DNA of 64,000 bases from CAZDWZ01 sp964509425. GTDB taxonomy: Bacteria > Bdellovibrionota_C > UBA2361 > SZUA-149 > CAZDWZ01. Below the pieces are notes generated by a model. It was given only the letters and a program-made list of their open reading frames with translations. It was not told the DNA's origin and searched no databases. This document shows, in pieces, positions 44,534-53,643 of the stretch. Every line of letters starts with the position of its first letter. Position 1 is the first letter of the stretch. The stretch covers positions 124,001 to 188,000 of the forward strand of contig CAZDWZ010000007.1 of the NCBI GenBank assembly GCA_964509425.1, in the 5' to 3' direction. A program made the translations under genes and the position numbers.

Positions 44534-46585
44534 CTATTGTTGCGAGAGAACGATCTCCTGTTGAAGCTTCTTGCCGGCTTCAATAACCACCTTCACTTCA
44601 TGTTGCGATCCGGACTGCACGGTCACTCCGACGAGATACTCTCCCGGAGGCAGAACCGTGGAATACAGGTCTTTTGAGTAGCTGGTGTCTACGTTCGTGG
44701 GCTGATCGAAACCGTTTCCCGGCTTTTTTACGTAGACGGTGTTCATTTTGAGACGAGGTCCACCTTTTGACTGAGTGGTAATCACTTCCAGCATGCCGCC
44801 GTTTAAGACGATGGTCTCATTCGAGATCCCCCCGCTCTTCACCTCGACTTCCTTTTTCATCGTGACATTTCCGAGTCGGGCTGAAGCAACATAAATTCCG
44901 GCCGGAAGCGAAACCGTCCAAAGATCTTTCGCATAAGCCTCATCGATGAGCTTTGGCTCAGTGAACCCATCGCCTTTCGTGTACACTCGGAAGTTTTCGA
45001 TTTTCAATTTCTCGCTGCCGGGCATCATCGTTGCGATGAGATTGAGGTTGCCCGCATTAAAAACCAAATTCTCTTGAACCGTGGCCCCGGGCTTAAGCTC
45101 CACGGATTTCTCAGCCCATGCAGCGCCACGCTTGGCGCGAACACGAATCATGCCTGCGGGCACCATGATGCTGAAACGATCTTTTGAATAGGCTTCGTCG
45201 AATATTTTCTCAGTCCCATCCGAATGCGAAGTGAGAACGACAAAACGGTCGACTTGTACCGGCGATCCTTCCTCGTTCATTTTCGCAGCGAGTTGAATGA
45301 CTCCGCTATTGAGATTGACCGTGTGCCGCAGTCCGCCACCTGCAGGAACTTCGATCCGGTCTTGCTGGGTGATGCGGCCCTTCCGCGTTGAGAGAATATA
45401 TTTCCCCGGAGCAACTGGCGTTGACCAATTCATGACCTGATACTTCGACTCGGCGAGAACCTTCGGTGCTTCGAATTGCGAATCATCCGGATACAACTTG
45501 TATTGTTCGACCGAAGTTGGTTGCGCCCCCTCATACGGGATAGTCGTCACGTGGAGTCCCGGGGGAGCCACGGCAACTTCTTTGACCGTAGCGGTTGCAC
45601 TTTTGGTGACCACCTCAGTCGTGGTGGTGGTGGTTGTCGTGGCCACCTGCTGAGTTCCGGGAGAAAGGTATTCTTTCGTTCCAAATGCCGAAGCTTGCGA
45701 AAGCTTGACGCGGTGGACCGAGCCGTCGGCCGGCAAATTTGAAGTGTATTGTATGGAGTACTGACCAAGAAGTTGGCGTCCGATGTTGTCATAGAGCTGT
45801 TTCAGATCTGAAGACTTCGGAGCGGAATAAAACTTTCCACCGGTATCAGCGGCTATTTTTTTCAGAGTCGACTCATCGATCTCAGCGCCCAGACCAACGG
45901 TGTAGACCGGGACGTTCACTTGGCGTGCAAGCGCAAGGCCGTCTTCGATTGAGTGTTTACTCAGCTGCTTTCCCTCGCCATTGTCATCGACTCCGTCGGA
46001 CAAAAGAATCACCGCCTTACGTCCCTTCACCTCTTTCAGCTTTGAAACGGACTCATAAACGGCGTCAAAAAGCGCGGTGTCTCCTCGCGCAACCGTGCCG
46101 GAGATGGCGGACTTTGCCTGCGCCTTGTCACCGGACGAGCTCAAGACTTTTACCTCTCTCGCAAATCCGATGACCGTGAATCGATCCTCGCCGCCCAAGG
46201 TGTCAATGAACCCGCTCGCCGCCTGTTGTACATCCGGCAGAGCTTTTTTAATCGATCCGCTTGTGTCGACGGTGACAACGGCATTCAACGCTTGAAGTTT
46301 GGGGACGACCGTGAGCGGTTCCTGATCGACTTCATCTTCGCGTACACGGAAATCAGATGCCGTGAGATTGTCGACTGGGTCTCCGCCTCTCAGCACCGTG
46401 GCGAAGATGTTCACTTTCGGAAACGCAGACGTATCAACCTGGTTGATCAGAACTTCGGCGCCGGCACCGGAGTTCTGCGTGTTGACTCGCCGGCTTTCCG
46501 CTTCATCGGACGATGGCTGAGCAAACGCCGGCTGGCCAACGACAAGGGCTAAAAGTCCGGCAAGTAGATAGGAACTGATTTTCAT
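44534..46585 (-). CDS. Secreted VWA-domain protein with four C-terminal beta repeats
   Basis: This 683-aa protein has a signal peptide (MKISSYLLAGLLALVVGQPAFAQ). A VWFA-like domain follows with the MIDAS motif DTSGS at residues 107-111, GDTALFDAVY and a conserved VILLSDGVDDN, indicating metal-dependent ligand binding. After a Thr-rich linker (ATTTTTTTEVV) come four repeats of about 85 residues, each with a pattern of (D/E)xxY-(A/S)KD-(L/F)(W/Y)-x5-(P)AG-Y. Three read DEAYSKDRFSIMVPAG, DEAYAKDLWTVSLPAG and DTSYSKDLYSTVLPPG; the first is degenerate. The start ATG 46585 with AGGAGAG upstream is preferred over 46705. The next gene follows after 9 bases. It probably binds surface partners in the periplasm or outside. 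Confidence 0.85.
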   Translation of the reverse strand: MKISSYLLAGLLALVVGQPAFAQPSSDEAESRRVNTQNSGAGAEVLINQVDTSAFPKVNIFATVLRGGDPVDNLTASDFRVREDEVDQEPLTVVPKLQALNAVVTVDTSGSIKKALPDVQQAASGFIDTLGGEDRFTVIGFAREVKVLSSSGDKAQAKSAISGTVARGDTALFDAVYESVSKLKEVKGRKAVILLSDGVDDNGEGKQLSKHSIEDGLALARQVNVPVYTVGLGAEIDESTLKKIAADTGGKFYSAPKSSDLKQLYDNIGRQLLGQYSIQYTSNLPADGSVHRVKLSQASAFGTKEYLSPGTQQVATTTTTTTTEVVTKSATATVKEVAVAPPGLHVTTIPYEGAQPTSVEQYKLYPDDSQFEAPKVLAESKYQVMNWSTPVAPGKYILSTRKGRITQQDRIEVPAGGGLRHTVNLNSGVIQLAAKMNEEGSPVQVDRFVVLTSHSDGTEKIFDEAYSKDRFSIMVPAGMIRVRAKRGAAWAEKSVELKPGATVQENLVFNAGNLNLIATMMPGSEKLKIENFRVYTKGDGFTEPKLIDEAYAKDLWTVSLPAGIYVASARLGNVTMKKEVEVKSGGISNETIVLNGGMLEVITTQSKGGPRLKMNTVYVKKPGNGFDQPTNVDTSYSKDLYSTVLPPGEYLVGVTVQSGSQHEVKVVIEAGKKLQQEIVLSQQ

Positions 46586-46769
46586 CGGGCTCTCCTGAAA
46601 TTCACGTTGTCGAGATTCTGAATAACAGGAGAAGTATTCAGCGATATAGACAATTTTTATTTGCGCACCTCTGAGATCGGCTGACGGCAAATTCAAGTAA
46701 ATCAATGCGTTAAATGTTTATCGACGCATCGACCCCGTCATTTTTGATAGGAGAACGAAGTGGCTGGTC

Positions 46770-46798
46770 TTGCATGATGAATTTGGTTCATTTATACA
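46770..46798 (+). promoter_or_regulatory. Possible promoter of the PEP-CTERM gene
   Basis: TTGCAT (46770-46775), a 17-base spacer and TATACA (46793-46798) lie 39 bases before the start codon. The match is moderate. The 252-base intergenic region between this gene and the divergent VWA gene shows no other element. Confidence 0.35.
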
Positions 46799-46837
46799 CC
46801 ATACTCATCGCGTATTCATGTTGAGGAGTTTGGCAGC

Positions 46838-47602
46838 ATGTCTTCCCTGAAAAAGCTCATCTTTGGCGCCGGAATTTTACTTCTGGCGCCTGTTGCGGCG
46901 TCTGCGACGCCGGTTTCGATCAACGACAATTATGTCGGCGGATCCCCGGCAAACTCGGCTCTGGTCGGGCAAGACGTGATCGGGAATTCGGACCTCTACG
47001 ACATCAGTCGGCTGACCGTCGAAACGACGGCGACCGGATTCATCGTCGCCATCTATTCCACCTATTTCAATAACGTAGGATCCGATGGGACTCGCCTGGG
47101 AGATCTCTTCCTCAGCACGAACGGGTGGAACCCTGCAGGGACTGCGCCTTATTTGAACGACAATTTTCAGAACGGCGAGTGGATGGAGTTGGTCGCGGTC
47201 CTTTCCGATCATGGCGAAGGCACAACCGGCGCGACGAATTATCTTGGCCACTCAGGCACTCTCAATCTCTACAACGTAAACGCCTCCAACGTCATTCAGT
47301 CATCCGGCACGGGATCGTTCCGGAATGGACAGGAGGTCGGCTACAACCCGAACGGACAATCGTCGATCGGCGGGGGAACTTGGACAATCGAAGATGTGCT
47401 CGGCAGCGAATACGATCGTCTCGTGTTCTCGTTCGATTTCCCGGCGGGCATCGCTTTCGGGAACGAGCTTGGACTCCATTGGGCGATGAATTGCGGAAAC
47501 GACACGATCGAAGGCGGCGCTTCGGTCCCTGAACCTGCGAGCGTTGCGCTTCTTGGAACCGGTCTGTTGGCGGCAGCGAGACGACGGCGGAAGTCGGCCT
47601 AG
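46838..47602 (+). CDS. PEP-CTERM exported protein
   Basis: This 254-aa protein has an N-terminal signal peptide (LIFGAGILLLAPVAASA). The C-terminus reads SVPEPASVALLGTGLLAAARRRR: VPEP, a short hydrophobic segment, then a basic tail, which is the PEP-CTERM sorting signal recognised by exosortase. The region between is a beta-rich Gly/Asn/Ser domain (for example YFNNVGSDGTRLGDLFLSTNGWN) without known motifs. It likely goes to the cell surface or an exopolysaccharide matrix. No exosortase gene is in the window; a second PEP-CTERM protein lies about 9 kb downstream. Terminator hairpin follows. Confidence 0.88.
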   Translation: MSSLKKLIFGAGILLLAPVAASATPVSINDNYVGGSPANSALVGQDVIGNSDLYDISRLTVETTATGFIVAIYSTYFNNVGSDGTRLGDLFLSTNGWNPAGTAPYLNDNFQNGEWMELVAVLSDHGEGTTGATNYLGHSGTLNLYNVNASNVIQSSGTGSFRNGQEVGYNPNGQSSIGGGTWTIEDVLGSEYDRLVFSFDFPAGIAFGNELGLHWAMNCGNDTIEGGASVPEPASVALLGTGLLAAARRRRKSA

Positions 47603-47623
47603 AGCATTACCTTCGGCTCGAGT

Positions 47624-47664
47624 AAAAGCCCATGGACTCCAAAAAGTCCGCGGGCTTTTTTTAT
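47624..47664 (+). terminator. Intrinsic terminator after the PEP-CTERM gene
   Basis: AAAAGCCC and GGACT face AGTCC and GGGCTTTT, followed by a T-run ending near 47663. The rest of the gap to 47918 is A/T-rich, with one more hairpin ACAACGTA/TACGTTGT at 47744-47764 followed by TTTTT and no clear promoter. Confidence 0.78.
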
Positions 47665-47918
47665 TCCTCACCCCGCCCGCTCCGATACCCTTCAACAAAA
47701 CTCAACGGAAACTGCGACTTACCCGCTGCGTTGCCGTTTTGTCACAACGTAATGCCTACGTTGTCCTAAGTTTTTAATGTAATTTTCATTCTACTTAGCT
47801 CACTCCAAATTCTCCCTTCTTCATAATTCTAGTACTGGCGTTAGTAATTTTTGTAATGAGTTTTTGAGAATCGTCCGCACAGAGGGACGACCTTGTCGTT
47901 TGCGCTCGAGAGGTTGCC

Positions 47919-49913
47919 ATGTCGTTTTTCGCGATGATCAATACCGGAGGCACGCTCTCCCTCCCCGTCTCAGCCGATACGCCCGTGGTTCCGAAATCGG
48001 ATACTCCGATGAAAACTCCGGACCGACCGGATGCGCTCGAGGTGGCCAATCTTGAATTTCGCTCGGCGATGGAAGGTCGCGGCGGATCGTTCTCACAAGC
48101 GCGCAGCTATTACCAAACGTTCCTTGGGAATCCGGGAGGAGCTACGGTCTCTCAGCGAGCGGAGGCGATGTTCTTTCTGGCCCGATGTTTTCAGGAGGAC
48201 CGGCATACTGCGGGAGCGCGACACGCCTATCAACAGCTGCTTCGTAACGCCGACTATGCGGCGACCGACTACGGACTCCAGGCAGAGTTCTGTCTTGGGC
48301 AAATCTCTAATCGGGCTGGCGGACACGACATCGCGATAGAGGAGCTTCAGACGTTTCTCACACACTACGAAGCAAGACGGCCACCACCCCGCGAGCTCGC
48401 GCCTCTTGTTGATTGGGCACGAGCGCTCATGGCCGATTCTCACTCCCGGAACGGCAATCCCACGGAAGCCCTGAGATTGTATCAGGTAGTTCTCGGGTCC
48501 CGCCCGCCGGTTGCAGCGGAGACGGCCGCTTTTGCGAGGCGAGGTATTGCCTACATTGCCGAGTCCTCAGCAGCGGGCGCGGCAAGCGCGACAACAAACG
48601 ACGAGCGCACTCGCCTCTGGACTCAATCGCTTGCTGCTCTCCAAATACTTCAACGCGATCATGCGTCCGATCCGATCACCGCGCGAACTCTTCGGAACGT
48701 CGCTGGGTCTGCGTACGATCAGGCGAATGGAACCACCGACTCAGTGCGATGGCAGCGAGCAAAAACGCTCTTCACGCAGGTTCATGCCCTGGGGGAATCC
48801 TCTCCTCATCGAAACGACGCCTTGTATTTTCTCGGATGGTGCGAATTTCGGTTGGGAAATTTTAGCTCTGGGAGCACCCACTTCACGGCATTCGCAGCGA
48901 GTGCCACGAGCGATCCCCGGCGCTCGGGCGCGATCGCACTTGCGGCAATTTGCCGAGCAGAGCATAGTTTTCGAACGGGACAAACCGCCGATGCCGGCGA
49001 CAAAGTCACGCACTACCGAGCAGCCATCACGGCCCTCTCGGGAATCACCGACAATACATTTCAAACCTACGTCCGGGGACTCACGTCCAGAGTAGCTCGC
49101 GAGCTATTTCCTCGCCTAGGTCCGACGGCACCTGATAACGCGTTTACTACGAACCACACCGCTGTGCGCACGATACTTGGTAACGAGGCCTACTCTTCAC
49201 TTCTTTATAATTGCGGTCAAAGACTATTGTATCCGACGGCCGGAACTCCAAGCGCGGCTGATAAGGCGCAAGCGATTGCGCTGTTCCGGCGTGCGGCCAC
49301 GGACCATGAAACCACACGTGGTGGGCGTCTGGCCGCAATCGAGGTTGCTCGCGCCGATGGGAATTGGGCGAATATGGCAACCGCCGCCCTTGCACTCCGT
49401 GATTCGCTTCCTGCTCCCTCAGCGACGATGTCCGCAGCAGATCGAAACCTCTGGATCTTTGCGACCACTCAACGGGCATTCGCTCAAGTGCTGAACGGCC
49501 GCGGTGCGGACGCCACCGCGACTCTGACTGCCGCGGAAACAACTATGAGGGATGCTTTCAATGCCACAACTTTTGATACGTGCCGGGGGCAGCTGCTCGG
49601 CGGAACTTGGGGAGCGATACTTGCTCACGGACAATCGTTGGTGTCGCGAGACGTTACCACCCCGTGCGCGCTGACCGCAAACGAACAAACGCAAGCCGCC
49701 GCTTGCTTTACCTATCTAATTGAATCGGATGCAACTCAAGGACAGGTAGTCCGCGCCGAAGCCCATCTTGGCCGCGCGAAATACTACCACCACATCGGAC
49801 GACTCGATGATGCACGGAACACGTACAACGGGATCTCGCTTCGATTTACCGGTGCCGCTTTTGAGGGAGTGCGAACTCGCGCGGCACAGGCAGTAGAAGC
49901 ACTTCCGAGATGA
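47919..49913 (+). CDS. Large TPR protein
   Basis: This 664-aa helical protein has no signal peptide. Repeated TPR/SEL1-like helix pairs are visible, for example AEAMFFLARCFQEDRHTAGA, AEFCLGQISNRAGGHDIAIE, NDALYFLGWCEFRLGNFSSG and AHLGRAKYYHHIGRLDDARN. The Ala/Thr-rich composition is notable. No catalytic motif is visible. It is the first of two long genes (24-base gap to the Pro-rich gene) and probably serves as a scaffold. The start ATG 47919 has AGAGG about 6 bases upstream. It could be part of a secretion or adhesion apparatus. Confidence 0.7.
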   Translation: MSFFAMINTGGTLSLPVSADTPVVPKSDTPMKTPDRPDALEVANLEFRSAMEGRGGSFSQARSYYQTFLGNPGGATVSQRAEAMFFLARCFQEDRHTAGARHAYQQLLRNADYAATDYGLQAEFCLGQISNRAGGHDIAIEELQTFLTHYEARRPPPRELAPLVDWARALMADSHSRNGNPTEALRLYQVVLGSRPPVAAETAAFARRGIAYIAESSAAGAASATTNDERTRLWTQSLAALQILQRDHASDPITARTLRNVAGSAYDQANGTTDSVRWQRAKTLFTQVHALGESSPHRNDALYFLGWCEFRLGNFSSGSTHFTAFAASATSDPRRSGAIALAAICRAEHSFRTGQTADAGDKVTHYRAAITALSGITDNTFQTYVRGLTSRVARELFPRLGPTAPDNAFTTNHTAVRTILGNEAYSSLLYNCGQRLLYPTAGTPSAADKAQAIALFRRAATDHETTRGGRLAAIEVARADGNWANMATAALALRDSLPAPSATMSAADRNLWIFATTQRAFAQVLNGRGADATATLTAAETTMRDAFNATTFDTCRGQLLGGTWGAILAHGQSLVSRDVTTPCALTANEQTQAAACFTYLIESDATQGQVVRAEAHLGRAKYYHHIGRLDDARNTYNGISLRFTGAAFEGVRTRAAQAVEALPR

Positions 49914-49936
49914 GAAACTAAAGAGCGCTTCGCCTT

Positions 49937-52900
49937 ATGCCGCCGCGACACGGAAGACAATGCAATAATGGACCAAACGTCTTTCACGGCGGCTCCACAA
50001 CCGTTGTCACGCCCATGTACTACGGCGGCGGATTCTGCACGCCGACTGCACCTGTTCCGAGCATTCCGGTACGTGGTGAGGTTGCGCCTTCACCCATCAC
50101 GACAACGAACGCTTCGCTCACCGGCGATTCGCTGCTCGACGATCTTCGCCGTCGCGCGCTGAGCGCAGCCCTCGGTGGCGGACAGGCATTCAGCTCCATC
50201 ATGCCTGAGATTCGGAATCGACTCGGGTCGTCGCTCGCGACCGACCCGGATTCTGTTAACTTCCGGGTTCACACCTCGGCAAGTGCCATCGAATCGAACT
50301 TGAACGGAATAAGTCCGATGGTTGCAATTCGAAACGGCCTCACCGGCGAATTCAATCGAGTCGTGACGTTCAGCGTGCCCGCAACAACCGGAAATGTTTC
50401 CTTGAATGCATATTATTTTGACGAGCCGCGCCCCGTGACGGGTGGATGGAATTGCAATAGTTTTTTTTCGCCGCATGCACCCCGGACTCATCGTCAGAGA
50501 CTCTCGAGTCTTTACGAAGTTCACGTCCGCCGCGAAGGAGATCAACTGCACTACACCGTGGCTCTCACACACGCGTTCGTCGGCGGTCTCCGGATTGGTG
50601 TGGGCGGACGAAATTTTCTCGTGATGTCTCACGAGACTCCTCCGGCCCATACTCCACCTCCCGCCGTTGTTCGTCGGGAAACACCAGCGTCGGATCAAAT
50701 CGTAACCCGTCCGCCACCGCCTCCAGTGCTCGACGATCCTCCAGCACTCGACCCGCTTGTTTCAAACGACTCAGCAAGTGCGACACTTGTTCAGCCGCCG
50801 GTGAACAGCACGGAAAACGGTGGTACGGTTGGACCAACTCCCGGGGTAAGACGAGAACCGCCTCCGTCAGTGGTGATTGTTGCACAACCGCTCTCTCCGC
50901 CTCGAATTCAGGATAGCTCCGAGGTCGACACACCGCTTCAATCTTCTGTCGTCGCCGGAAATCATCAGAATCACGTATCGCCGCCGACCGTCATCGCGCT
51001 CGCGGGGCCGCCGGTAAGCGAATCGAATCAACCCGATCGACAGCTGACGTATTCACCTCCACCGCCGCCCCCGGTCGATGAGAGAGATGCGTCTCCTGGG
51101 GATATCGTCTCGAATCTTCTCGCATCGCTTCCACAGGTTCACATCGGCCCGGGCTGGATGTCCTTTAGCGCAATTCCACTTCCGCCCTTGCCCCCGCAAA
51201 GGCGCTCGGATCGAGTGGACACCGCTTCAGTACCGAGCACGATTCTTCCTGAGGGTGACGATCTACCGCTTGTCGACTCGGGAGGAGGAGGCGGAGCAGG
51301 CGGGACCTCAGTTGTAACGCTCCCACCCGACTCACCGAGAATCAATCATACCGGACCCGTGGTGCGGGCACGCACGGCCTGGGAAGGTCTCACTCTGAAT
51401 CTCCCGAGATTCGTCCCACAAACAATCGACACATCTACGGAAAACCGTATTCGAGCACAGTATCTGACAGCACTCTCTCTTTTTTCATTGTATCAATGGA
51501 GTGGAGACATAGACGAAATCTCCAACCGTTTAGGAAGCAATCGAAACGCCGATACGCTCTGCGAAGAATACGTCCATCATAGTTATTACCTCCCTCAGCA
51601 TGCATTCCAGACACTAGCTCGATTTCTGCGAGCGGCGGATGACCGCGATAACGATTCGACGTTGACGCGGGACCGTCTTTCCGGCGCAATCACCGGACTC
51701 GCGGAGAATCCTGATAGCGGAACTCGATGGGGTCTCGAAACGCGGATGACTCGTATTCAGAGTTTTCTCTCCGATCATCCTACCCTCGGACGCGAAGCGG
51801 CAGACAGCCTTCGGGTGTTACGAGGCAGAATGCTCGGCATCTCGCGGCCACTGTTTTGGACAACGCTCTATGCATATCAACGACAGGTTGAGGACGCTGA
51901 AGCAGGAAACGCGGCTGCCCCTGAGCGGCTTGATGCCGTGGTTCGCAGAACGGCACATCACCCGGTAACAGTGCAGCTTCAAACCACTTTCAACACGATC
52001 TTCGGCACGAATCCGCCCGTGAGTCACCATGTCTTCGACACGTATATTCGTAATCTGAGAGCAAGAGATCCAAATCAAGTCGAATCCGTTCACAATCTGA
52101 GTGCGCAGGATGTGCTTGCGATGAGAAACCTCATCACCGCCGCGAAAGAGGCTCGCACCAATCCTGCTTTCATCGCGCACTTTACCGCGGCAAGAACGGA
52201 GGCGATGCAGGCCGCTCTCGTCGCACGACTCGCTCCGAATGGGGACAATCCTCCGTCTCCAGCCGCCGTCGAAGCCTATCTTCGCGAGACTTTTGGAAAC
52301 CCTACGGTCGCGGCGAATCGAACGGAGATTCTCCGACTCGTCGGAACGCTCTCAACGAACAATACGCCGACACGCCGGGCGGAAGTTGCCGCAGCGATTC
52401 TCCAACCGTTTGCCTCTCAGATGCAGTTTGGTGACACCCAGTTGAGAGCTTTGGACGCGGCAATCACCCACATGGAAGGATATGTCACGCGAACGCGGAC
52501 CCTGCTCCGCGCGCAAGCGGTAGGCGATAATACTGACCACGCGGTCGGAGCTTTCCTTGCGCTTCTTCCTGATGTCGACGGAAGTCCGAATGCAGGAAAA
52601 GAACGTCCGACAAACGAGGACTTTGAAACGCGTCTCACTGCGGCACTGAATGCACTCGAGAGTGAATATGCGCTTCTCGGCGGCGATCAAGTTGGCGGCG
52701 CCTATGCTACGCAACGCCGGGGAGTCTTGCTCCGGCTTCATCAAGATCTCCGCCGCCATCTCATGGAAGAGCGGGGCCCGTGGCGCGCCTACCTTGCAGG
52801 AAACGGGACACGCACCGCCCTTCGCGGAAGAGTTGATCGTGCGACTCCGGCGTCGGCAACGGCCGCAACACTTCCGACCGACGAGATCGACATATTGGAT

Positions 52901-52987
52901 GGCCTAAACGACATCATGCGGCGTGGTATCGGAGGTGTCACTCCAAGTTCTGCGATGAGATCGATCCAACGTTTTCTCAGTCGATAG
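49937..52987 (+). CDS. Giant Pro-rich protein of unknown function
   Basis: This 1016-aa protein I do not recognise. Residues 1-240 form an N-terminal domain with YYGGGFCTPTAP and GWNCNSFFSPHAP. A Pro-rich region of about 250 residues follows (runs such as PPPPPVLDD, and GGGGGAGG). The C-terminal 500 residues are helical and Ala/Arg/Thr-rich, with many short helices (RTRTLLRAQAV, GLETRMTRIQSFL) and no catalytic motif. No signal peptide is seen, and GTG/ATG choices near 49937 lack a strong ribosome binding site. It follows the TPR gene by 24 bases. The lone receiver gene follows after 288 bases, a gap with no hairpin or repeat that I can see. Confidence 0.62.
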   Translation: MPPRHGRQCNNGPNVFHGGSTTVVTPMYYGGGFCTPTAPVPSIPVRGEVAPSPITTTNASLTGDSLLDDLRRRALSAALGGGQAFSSIMPEIRNRLGSSLATDPDSVNFRVHTSASAIESNLNGISPMVAIRNGLTGEFNRVVTFSVPATTGNVSLNAYYFDEPRPVTGGWNCNSFFSPHAPRTHRQRLSSLYEVHVRREGDQLHYTVALTHAFVGGLRIGVGGRNFLVMSHETPPAHTPPPAVVRRETPASDQIVTRPPPPPVLDDPPALDPLVSNDSASATLVQPPVNSTENGGTVGPTPGVRREPPPSVVIVAQPLSPPRIQDSSEVDTPLQSSVVAGNHQNHVSPPTVIALAGPPVSESNQPDRQLTYSPPPPPPVDERDASPGDIVSNLLASLPQVHIGPGWMSFSAIPLPPLPPQRRSDRVDTASVPSTILPEGDDLPLVDSGGGGGAGGTSVVTLPPDSPRINHTGPVVRARTAWEGLTLNLPRFVPQTIDTSTENRIRAQYLTALSLFSLYQWSGDIDEISNRLGSNRNADTLCEEYVHHSYYLPQHAFQTLARFLRAADDRDNDSTLTRDRLSGAITGLAENPDSGTRWGLETRMTRIQSFLSDHPTLGREAADSLRVLRGRMLGISRPLFWTTLYAYQRQVEDAEAGNAAAPERLDAVVRRTAHHPVTVQLQTTFNTIFGTNPPVSHHVFDTYIRNLRARDPNQVESVHNLSAQDVLAMRNLITAAKEARTNPAFIAHFTAARTEAMQAALVARLAPNGDNPPSPAAVEAYLRETFGNPTVAANRTEILRLVGTLSTNNTPTRRAEVAAAILQPFASQMQFGDTQLRALDAAITHMEGYVTRTRTLLRAQAVGDNTDHAVGAFLALLPDVDGSPNAGKERPTNEDFETRLTAALNALESEYALLGGDQVGGAYATQRRGVLLRLHQDLRRHLMEERGPWRAYLAGNGTRTALRGRVDRATPASATAATLPTDEIDILDGLNDIMRRGIGGVTPSSAMRSIQRFLSR

Positions 52988-53275
52988 GGATCAAACAGCA
53001 ATTCCAGGACGGCACTTCTCCCGCCGTGAGGCTCCTCTGGCTCGGATATGACACCGAGCAGGCCGATTCGAGTTCGAACCCTTCCGAAGTCGTCTCTCCG
53101 TTTTCTTCAATTATTTTCAGAACATACACGGGCGCTTCGAAGTTCGATAAGTTCCGGATGCGTCCGGGGAATCGGCTTTTCGGATTGGCTTTGCCTAAGA
53201 TTATCGAGTCGATTACTACTTCTTGCTCCCCGATTGGCCGACATTAGAATTTAGGAACAGAGAAGAGTTCTCACC

Positions 53276-53641
53276 ATGAAAATCCTCGTCGTCGATGATG
53301 ATCCCATGACCGCAAGGTTCCTGCAGATATTCCTCAACCAAGAGGGGTACGAGGTCTGCACCGCCGGAACGTGCTTCGAAGCAAAACGCGTCGCTGATCG
53401 TGAAAAGCCGAAGGTCGTGATCACCGATCTTTCGCTCCCGGACGGGCTTGGCACTGAACTTGTGCATCACCTGAAAGACCGCAGACCGATTATTGCAATC
53501 TCCGTTTCCGGTTACAGCGCTTCGCAGTTCGAAGGCAGTGTGGAAAAGTCGATATTTGATGCTGAGTTTTCGAAGCCGCTCGATGCGACGTCACTACTGA
53601 GCTATCTGAACGAAACAAAATTGAAAGAACAAGCAGTTTAA
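53276..53641 (+). CDS. Single-domain response regulator (receiver only)
   Basis: This 121-aa protein is a CheY-like receiver without output domain. The acidic pocket is DDD at residues 7-9, the phospho-acceptor is Asp51 (VVITDLSLPDG), the switch Ser lies in IISVSG-like AISVSGY, and the Lys100 is in AEFSKPLD. It lies directly upstream of the ABC exporter gene (2-base gap). No histidine kinase is in the window, so it may be phosphorylated by an orphan kinase elsewhere. Confidence 0.92.
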   Translation: MKILVVDDDPMTARFLQIFLNQEGYEVCTAGTCFEAKRVADREKPKVVITDLSLPDGLGTELVHHLKDRRPIIAISVSGYSASQFEGSVEKSIFDAEFSKPLDATSLLSYLNETKLKEQAV

Positions 53642-53643
53642 CT

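Noticed and set aside
53026..53247. Short ORFs in the gap before the receiver gene
   Set aside because: No start context or family features; Ser/Arg/Leu-rich noise.
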